From Actinostola sp. cb2023 (Eukaryota; Cnidaria; Anthozoa; Actiniaria; Actinostolidae): 64,000 bases of DNA. The notes under the pieces were generated by a model. That model did no database searches. It had not been told where the DNA came from and saw nothing but the letters and a program-made list of their open reading frames with translations. The stretch is from contig JAUJYZ010001261.1 of assembly GCA_033675265.1 (NCBI GenBank), positions 47,501 to 111,500 on the forward strand, written 5' to 3'. Numbering within the stretch: position 1 is the stretch's first letter; each line of letters starts with the position of its first letter. Made by a program: the position numbers and the translations under genes. Positions 56,791 through 64,000 of the stretch are shown piece after piece.

Positions 56791-57789
56791 GTGTCGCTGT
56801 TGACATACAGATTCTAAATGATGATTTGCGGACGAACTCTCAAATGTTTAATAATCGTATATTTACTGAATAAATCCATCTAGGCATTACATATATTTCT
56901 TTTGATTGGATTGTAATATGTTGTACATAGAGAGAGCTTGAAACCCTTGTTTTCCCGGCAAAATCGCGATCAAACACTTCTGTCACACAATCTGATGAGT
57001 GTTTATTGACTTTGAATTAGTATGTGTGAAACGAAGCTATTTACCTTTTATCATGTTCTTGTAAGATTTTAAGGTCTTTTAAAGCACTAAAGAGTGGCTT
57101 GCGGTTAAAAAGACAGTATACGAAGAACCAAGTCCGACTTATTGATGATAAACAAACAAAATTTGACGGGAAAAGAGCCGACTACCTTGAAGAGTCGGAG
57201 GCTGCTCACGCGAAGTCGTTGAAAATATCCGAGTAAGAGTTTTTGTAAATCAAGAAAGGAAAGAATAAACTTGTTAAAAATGGCTAAATTAAGAAAATAA
57301 ACTGCCGCACTTTTAAGAACGGACCTCCATAAAATGGCTTAAATTTAGTCGACCGCCGAAGGCCATCGACAACTGACTTTTAACTCGAAGTGAAAATAAG
57401 ATTTTTTTCGAAAATTTGCCATTATTGCATGTAACCCAGCTCTACATAGGCTAAATATTACAACCAAACTAAATGTATCATAGAAAATCATGTAATATGA
57501 GTTTTACAGAGCGCCAAAGTGACCCTAAATTTTAGCGTCTTTCAGGGCGATTTTGATGCAAAACAAGGGGGGGTGGTCAACTTTCGAGCAAAAGCCTGAA
57601 CCAAACTTTAAATACGACCATTCTTAATCTATTCCTATAGGTAATAAATGATAGCAATTTGAAAGGAATCGGCCTTACAAAGGAGTCTATATGAATGACT
57701 GGTACTCGAGCTCATTCCGTATTAATCCCTTCAGGAAGCTCACTCATTATTAATGAGTTTGAGAAGCCATACCAACAACTCGTGCTTCG

Positions 57790-57893
57790 TGTTTCATCAG
57801 GGGATTCAAAACACCTCGAAACTAATGAAAGCACTCGGCCTACGGCCTCGTGCTTTCATTAGTTTCTCGGTGTTTTGAACCCCTGATGAAACA
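57790..57893. repeat. Long hairpin, arms about 43 bp
   Basis: TGTTTCATCAGGGGATTCAA to AACTAATGAAAGCA (57,790-57,833) is mirrored by TGCTTTCATTAGTT to AACCCCTGATGAAACA (57,851-57,893) around CTCGGCCTACGGCCTCG, which is itself partly palindromic. Similar foldbacks are common cnidarian MITEs (inference). Confidence 0.85.
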
Positions 57894-58000
57894 CTCGCAC
57901 TCGTTGTTGATAGAGTACGTAATACTACCCTTAAGGGTTTAATTGGAATTACTCCATATGGAGCAGTTTCCTTTATTTCTTGTTTGTATACAGGTGCACC

Positions 58001-58100
58001 AGTACCGCTCAGAATTAAGCTAACATCATAAACGCGTTTAAAACGCGTTTAAAACGCGTTTATAAGGATAAACGCCATTTCAAAAACGCGTTTAAACGCA
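58001..58100 (+). repeat. MITE end and AACGCGTTTA repeats
   Basis: CAGTACCGCTCAGAATTAAG at about 58,001 resembles the mariner-type ends at 28,378 and 30,069. It is followed by AAACGCGTTTA units (58,028-58,098). Confidence 0.7.
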
Positions 58101-58129
58101 AAAGGCTGTTGATGTGTGTTGTTATTCAA

Positions 58130-59160
58130 ACAGTATCAAATGAGTTTTCATGTTCATCTAAGCCGTTAACGCCCAACATTACAGACATGAATCATAGACA
58201 ATGAGTCAGTTCGCTTGTAAAACTTTACTTCAAACACCTTCTAGCGGGTTATTTCACATGAAATACGATCTATAATTCTTAAGACACAGCATGAAAAGGT
58301 TATTAAAGTCTTTGCCTGACGACAAATGAGTTTTCATGGCGATTATAACGCGTTCATTCAAGCCATCAACGCCCGCCATTACGAACATGAATCATAAACA
58401 ATGAGTCACTTCGCTTGTAAAACTTTACTTCAAACGTCTTCTAGCGGGTAATTTCTAGCAAGAAACACATGGAATACGATCTATAATTCTTAAGACACAG
58501 CATGAGAAGGTTATTAAAAGTCTTTGCCTGACGCCAAATGAGTTTTCATGGCGATTATAACGCGTCCATTCAAGCCATTAACGCCCGCCATTAAGAACAT
58601 GAATCATAAACAATGAGTCAGTTCACTTGTAAAACTTTACTTCAAACATCTTCTAGCGGGTAATTTCTAGCAAGAAACACATGGAATACGATATATAATT
58701 CTTAAGACACAGCATGAGAAGGTTATTAAAAGTCTTTGCCTGACGCCAAATGAGTTTTCATGGCGATTATAACGCGTTCATTCAAGCCATTAACGCCCGC
58801 CATTACGAACATGAATCATAAACAATGAGTCAGTTCGCTTGTAAAACTTTACTTCAAACATCTTCTAGCGGGTTATTTGTAGCAAGAAACACATGGAATA
58901 CGATCTATAATTCTTAAAACACAGCATGAGAAGGTTATTAAAAGTCTTTGCCTGACGCCAAATGAGTTTTCATGGCGATTATAATGCGTTCATTCAAGCC
59001 ATTAACGCCCGCCATTACGAACATGAATCATAAACAATGAGTCAGTTCGCTTGTAAAACTACTACAAACATCTTCTAGCGGGTTATTTCTAGCAAGAAAC
59101 ACATGGAATACGATCTATAATTCTTAAGACACTATAGAGCATCGCGTTATAATCGTAGTG
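58130..59160 (+). repeat. 212-bp satellite array
   Basis: ATGAGTCA(G/C)TTCGCTTGTAA recurs at 58,201, 58,401, 58,613, 58,825 and 59,037: steps of 200, 212, 212 and 212. The first unit has lost about 12 bp (TCTAGCAAGAAA). Units include ACGATCTATAATTCTTAAGA and AACGCCCGCCATTACGAA. A single unit lies alone at 31,790-31,990. Confidence 0.93.
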
Positions 59161-60200
59161 AAAACTACGAAAGCACATGGTGTTTTTTTTGTCTGTCTGA
59201 AGATGTGTCATATCCACACAAAAAACCTGGTCTGGTTTGCGTAATTCGTAATCGTACAGTATCCCAAAAAAATTTTTTATCCGAATCAAGTGGCGTTGGC
59301 CCGTGCTGTGGCTTTGTGTTTTATTTTGTGTTGATTTTCATTTGCAATTCGGCTGGAACTGATAACATGTTATAACGGCGTCTCAAAACTCTTGATACAA
59401 AGATGCGCATTTTCAGTTGATTATAAACATAAACAAAGGCCGATGTATACTTTAAAGCCACACCATATTGAAGTGCTTTATGTATAAGAGCGATTACGGT
59501 AAATATAGATTCACTTCGGTGAAATCAAAACTGAACGTGCAGTAACTGTGTTTTAAGTTACTATCCTCATTTTAGGAATAATCAGAGCGTCAAATTTCGA
59601 TAAAGACTACATGTTTGTGCATGTTTATGTAAATCCCAGTCGGTTCATCAGGCTCATAAGGCTATTACGTACGATCGTTCTTATCTCATTGATTAACATT
59701 CAGATTGCTTCAAAATAAACTCTCACAAAGACATGGTTATGTCCCAAACTACTTTTATTCGACAAATTCAAGCAATGCAATAAACATACACGTATGTTCC
59801 TTAAAGTGCCTATAACCCCCAGTTTGATGTCAATTATAATAAAAAGTACTTGATTTTATAAGATGCTCTGCGAAAAAGATTTTCGATTCCGAACAATCCT
59901 TGATTTGTTATGAATTTTTGAAAGTAGTTAAAGACGGCTTTTTCCGAGCGGTTGCAGACCCGGCATCGATAATGTTGGCCGAGCTCGGTTGTGACATGTA
60001 CTAGGGACAACAACAACCGATTGTATTCCAAAATCACTAGAACTTCTGAGAGATTTCAAACCATCATAACTCGCAAATGCGAAGCTCAAATCACAAAATA
60101 CTGAACCATCCCACTATTCACTTCATATATAATCGATTTTCAAAAGAAACCCAAAACCCTGATATGCATAAAAACTAAAGCAGTAAACATCTATTTCTAA
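59161..60200. other. Stretch without a recognised gene
   Basis: Holds a MITE end TTAAAGTGCCTATAA at about 59,801 and a copy (60,050-60,140) of the inverted-repeat end seen at 5,660-5,760. Short open frames at 59,089-59,289 and 59,834-60,037 are unremarkable. Confidence 0.45.
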
Positions 60201-61363
60201 GTGGTTTTTCTACATGTATTTAACCTTCGAAGGAATGAGTCCATGGACTTGCGGCAATCCGTCCAGATTTTCTCTTGATTGGATAGTATTCATGTACCAA
60301 AGCCTTTATTTTGGATACCTTTCCCTGGTCAACTGGTGGCTTCCCACGGCAACCGGCAATGTTCTTTCCTTTCAGTTCTTCTTCAGTGCTCAAATCTCGC
60401 AGCAAACGCACAGCAAAATTCATGTGGGAAGAAGCCATGCTCCGTAGAACCGCTGGTGATAACTCTTCGTCACCAGCTTGTCTGGGGGCATCCTCTGGTG
60501 TGTCAGGCTGGTCAAACATGTACGTCGTCAAGGAATCTTCTAGTCGTCAAGGAATCTTCTAGTTTTGTGCGACTGAAGGGCGGTTTCGTGGGCCGTTTTG
60601 TGCAAGTAGCATATCCAACTTTCTTTCGATTCTTTCTAGGAATGGTATCAATGATTGATGCTCAATCTGTGGTGAATAGCGCCGTGGAGTAGACCGGATT
60701 GATGACATTCTGGCAACATATGGCAGTGATGAATCAAATGTTATGCTCTGTCTATAATTTAGCCGTCTTGGTGACAAGGACACGGAGAACCGCGCAGATA
60801 TCTCGGATTGGTCACACGGAGTGGACATGAAGATGGGATCAGTCGCAGCATGCTGTGGCGTTGATGGCAGGGACTCGATGACTAAACTCCCGTCATGCTG
60901 TGGTGTTGGTCGCTCTGGTGTTGACGGCAAGGACTCGGCGCTCACATCCGTGTCGTACTTTCCAGGGCTAAATGCTGTTATAACTGTCGCCTAAAACATA
61001 GAAGAAAAAACAACAACATGAGCATCGTTCTTTAAAAATTCTTCCAGTTTACTTTCGCCACATAAAATGTTATTTTTTCGACATACCGGGTCTTTTGGCT
61101 TTGCAGTTGCGGACGATTTGGCCGGTCGTTTTTTCTGTTGGTTCGGCTTTGCTGCAGTTCGCTTCTGTAATAAATGGGAAATAATACATTGAAGCTAGGA
61201 ATCGAATTACAGTTGAAACAAAGACCACTCAAATGGTTTCACTCACATAGCTCGGCCTTATTCACACACACTAAGGGTACATCTTTAATGAACTTACTTG
61301 TTTTCGTTTTGGCTGTTCCTCGGCCATGTCTTTAGTCGGTCCAGTTTGACGCACTGTTCGCTT
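60190..61363 (-). pseudogene. BEN-domain protein gene, partial and frame-broken
   Basis: Two small exons join in phase 0: 61,298-61,363 (KRTVRQTGPTKDMAEEQPKR) and 61,087-61,164 (KRTAAKPNQQKKRPAKSS), both starting after CAG with the similar KRT(V/A) opening. They join to a large exon from 60,990 (ATVITAFSPGKYDTD). The large exon is Ser/Pro-rich with a helix FLERIERKLDMLLAQ. It then breaks frame beside a 19-bp tandem duplication (60,526-60,563), and resumes as a BEN domain: ELSPAVLRSMASSHMNFAVR, LLRDLSTEEELKGKN, VSKIKALVHEYYPI. A further one-base shift leads to WTDCRKSMDSFLRRLN, the usual BEN end. BEN domains bind DNA or chromatin. Breaks mark it as inactive unless they are sequence errors or hidden introns. 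Confidence 0.62.
60526..60563. repeat. 19-bp tandem duplication
   Basis: CGTCAAGGAATCTTCTAGT occurs twice in direct succession within the BEN gene. Nineteen is not a multiple of three, so it changes the frame. Confidence 0.92.
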
Positions 61364-61369
61364 CTGTGA

Positions 61370-62260
61370 TGAAAAGGAAACAATGCAATGAAGCCAGTTT
61401 TACAAAAAGAACTCAATTTGAACGTCTTGGTCAACACAGTTCAACCACTGTATGGTCGTCTATCTCGGAGAATAAATGAGCATTCTTTGGGTTGTATCTC
61501 AAAAGCATTTCCTCGCCAAGTAAATGAAGCTAGAATCATTGGGTTTCTCGAATTCATTACAAAACTACGGACTTTGGTACCGAACAAATAGACTAAGATC
61601 ATGCTCTGTATTTACATTTGTAAATCCCACGTAAAATAAAGTTTGTTAACACTAAATTGAAGAATAATAAACCGTTATTATTATTATTATTATTATTAGA
61701 ATCGTTGTCGGGTTCAAAATCATCAGTAGAACATAGAAGCTAAGACTGCAAGGGATACCTGGGAAAGCTGTAAATGAGTCATGAAATGACGTCGCTTATC
61801 CGAATGTGTAACATTTTCCTCTGACTACATAAAACCTAGAGACCACTGGTAATACTATTATGGTCTCTTGAAGCTGATTTACCGCTTACCCATACATCCT
61901 TGCAGTCTCAGTTTCAATGTTCTATGATTTTTAACCCGACAATGATTCTTCAAACTAGTGTATGATCCACAACAGTCAACAGTATTGTTCAATTGTCAAG
62001 TTCAGGTTCATCGAAACAGGAGATGACAGCTATTTGCATGGGTTCATACAAATCTGAATTTTATTGCTCGTGACAAAAGCACAAAAATATATCTCAGAAA
62101 AGAACGCCATTCCCTCACCGCCGGGTAAATGAAGCTGTAGCGCTAGAATCACAACTGTGCACACTGGGCTTCATCACCAAGTATTTTTATTTGGAATTCA
62201 TTATTTAATTTATTACATGAGATAGTAATTTACTTTTGTTGGATGTTTAATAATAATGTT
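61370..62260. other. Stretch without a recognised gene
   Basis: Includes an ATT microsatellite at 61,674-61,697. A plus-strand frame at 61,388-61,591 shows no family signature. Confidence 0.4.
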
Positions 62261-62269
62261 TACAACTGA

Positions 62270-63240
62270 GCAAATTAATGTCCTGATGCTCTTCCTCCAC
62301 GGGCTATGACGACTGGAATCACCTTCTCCAGATGACCAATATACTTCCTGCACTTGGCAGGAGTGACTGTCTTCCAGAACTGCTGAATCCCATTGAGCAG
62401 TTCCTCCTTTAATCTAGGCTTGACAAATCAGCGTAAGTAGTTTTTCAGTTCATGCCAAAGCATCTCTATCGGATTTAAATCCGGACTTTCAGCTGGTGTT
62501 GAATCGCCTCAACGTAAAACTGCGACCGCATGATACCAGTGAAGATGAGTATCTTTGTAGCACCCTTTTTAGAGATTCCGGCCCACACATGAACTTTGTA
62601 GGGCTGCTTGGCCTTCGGTTTCAGCTTAGTTGGCATTCCTTTCTTGGTTAAGCATATGCATCCATGACACTCAAGGTGGATGGAGCTTTCGTCGGTAAAA
62701 ATGACGTCGTCGAAGGTTTCATTATTACGGGCGCACGATTCTGCAAAGGATAATCTGGCTACTCTGTTCGTCTCTCTGACAATTTAGCAGTATCTTGGCC
62801 CCGTCTTACGCCAACCAAGCTTGTAGCGGATTCTCTTGCTGCTTGTCTTTGATGGTGTGATGCCAAACTCCTCGTGAAACAGACGCTGTAGTCCTGTTTA
62901 ACAAAGTACATATCGTTTTGGTTACATTACAAAACACCCAAATTGATTTAAAAAACAACATGTTACACACTGAGACTAATAAAAAACATGTTACATACCG
63001 ATGGAGGTCAACTCATCATTTTCTTCTAATTTGCGGTCAATGAAATCGCAATGAACTTGAGACAAGTAAGGTGATCGACCCTTGTTTGGCTGATACAGCT
63101 GTGGAATGGCCAGTGCGAAATTTCTTGAATAGCTTGCTCACAGTTCTTCTATCAATTCTAATTCCTTTGTCTGTGTAAAGCTTATGCACAGTCGAAGCAA
63201 CGTTTTTTCTGTTGTTTTAAGACAAAGAACGGGGTTGACG
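62270..63240 (-). pseudogene. Tc1-like transposase remnant
   Basis: Minus-strand fragments in Tc1 order: VASTVHKLYTDKGIRIDRRT (helix-turn-helix part), LQRLFHEEFGITPSK after a possible intron (62,895-63,000), WRKTGPRY, DDVIFTDESSIHLECHG (first catalytic Asp), KPKAKQPYKVHVWAGISKKG, IFTGIMRSQFYVEA. The frame then jumps to PDLNPIEMLWHELKNYLR (DxNPIE, third catalytic residue) and RKYIGHLEKVIPVVI. The block with the second Asp is deleted at about 62,505. Several stops. The usual length is about 340 residues. Confidence 0.78.
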
Positions 63241-64000
63241 CTGCCGTCAGTAGCGATGTTTATTGTATTAACTGAATTGTGATGCAAGAATGTCAGGAAT
63301 GCATTTTCCTTTGAAATCGCCTCTGGCTTTAATATACCATAGGGAATATTCCGGCAGAGTCAGCCGCTTTTTGTTGGTCGCGCCCCAAATCCTTGTTTAG
63401 CCCATTTATGAGCGATGACCGTTGGTGAATTACAAGTGAGACAGACTTATAGAATCAATTCGATTTTGAACATATTTGTTAAGCATGTTGAACAGTTAAA
63501 AGCATCTAGAATATGATTCATGTGAAACGTCAGGACCGTCAGGAGCCCCTGGAAACGTTGACTCGATATATGAAACAAAAGGATCGAAAATACAAAAGAA
63601 CGGGAACAAAAGATGGAGAGAGAGAGAACGCAAGAGAAAACAGTCTTCTAATTTGCATGTTATAGTAGCTAATCAAATAGTGGCTCTACTTTTCTTAAAG
63701 GCTGCTTGTTTGATTGATTCAAGAACGAATCTTCCCTAACACTATGGACAAGCAATTGTTTAATGTTTAATAACTCTTTGTCAACTATACAACCTGATAT
63801 AACATAACATAAAATAAAATAGATACAATAATACACAATGAACAAAGAACTAAAACTAACGATGTTGACGGGATGGTGGCAGGGGGAAACTAAATTCCCA
63901 TTCAAAGGCTACCCTCCTAACATATAAGTAAGTAACAACAAAAAGATCAACAGAGAAAAAACAACAACAACAACAAAATGTAGATATAAAATGTATAAAA
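63241..64000. other. Stretch without a recognised gene
   Basis: AT-rich. A short minus-strand frame at 63,669-63,905 has no family signature. The last 50 bases contain CAA repeats. Confidence 0.4.

Larger units (their letters stand above)
52347..57671. mobile_element. 5.3-kb element with inverted-repeat arms near 890 bp
   Basis: 52,347-53,240 (GGCCGATTCCTTTCAAATTG...TCTGTATGTCAACAGC) recurs inverted at 56,795-57,671 with few differences. The similarity fades gradually inward (GAATGAATACTA on both sides). A shortened copy lies at 32,300-32,690. The 3.5-kb centre holds a SINE and no transposase. Either a foldback transposon or a local inverted duplication. Confidence 0.72.

Overview
This window is eukaryotic nuclear DNA from an invertebrate animal. 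Genes are split by GT-AG introns, and most of the sequence is microsatellite, minisatellite and transposon. The mix (DEG/ENaC channel, FLYWCH/MULE, BEN, THAP, Crypton, Penelope-like and Ty3-type elements, many TA-flanked MITEs) fits a cnidarian such as a coral or sea anemone best. That placement is inference; the sequence alone does not prove it. No bacterial operons, rRNA genes or CRISPR arrays were seen.

Layout. (1) 1-9.1 kb: the 5' half of a DEG/ENaC-family cation channel gene on the minus strand. Its four coding exons (8741-9025, 5249-5628, 4442-4572, 3681-3844) join in matching phases to give 320 residues; the remaining exons should lie left of base 1. The introns are loaded with simple repeats, and a 106-bp minisatellite has amplified the end of exon 4 with its splice donor. 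(2) 9.1-19 kb: mostly non-coding, with foldback elements (one carrying THAP-domain remnants), 20-bp and 30-bp minisatellites and MITEs. (3) 19,017-25,469: a 6.45-kb DNA transposon with near-perfect terminal inverted repeats and a decayed transposase-like gene that I cannot assign with confidence. (4) 25.5-33 kb: TA-flanked MITEs and derived repeats. (5) 33.1-33.8 kb: a Penelope-like fragment with a GIY-YIG domain. (6) 33,941-40,480: a 6.54-kb DNA transposon with a 6-bp target-site duplication and two convergent decayed genes, an rve-type DDE transposase and a HECT-domain protein. (7) 41.2-42.4 kb: a FLYWCH/MULE transposase remnant beside a hammerhead-ribozyme-like motif. (8) 42,845-47,295: a full-length Ty3-type LTR retrotransposon with LTRs identical by eye, a 5-bp target-site duplication and an unbroken 1310-codon gag-pol. 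It is the only intact large mobile-element gene here. (9) 48.6-50.5 kb: a broken THAP plus DDE transposase. (10) 50.7-52.1 kb: a broken Crypton tyrosine recombinase. (11) 52.3-57.7 kb: a large inverted repeat with arms near 890 bp around a tRNA-derived SINE. (12) 58-59.2 kb: a 212-bp satellite. (13) 60.2-61.4 kb: a BEN-domain gene with small exons and frame breaks. (14) 62.3-63.2 kb: a Tc1-like transposase remnant.

The only host gene recognised with good support is the channel. Nearly everything else with coding character is transposon-derived and inactivated by stops or single-base frameshifts; the intact retrotransposon argues that these breaks are real decay rather than poor sequence. Coordinates of repeats were read by eye and may be off by a few bases.
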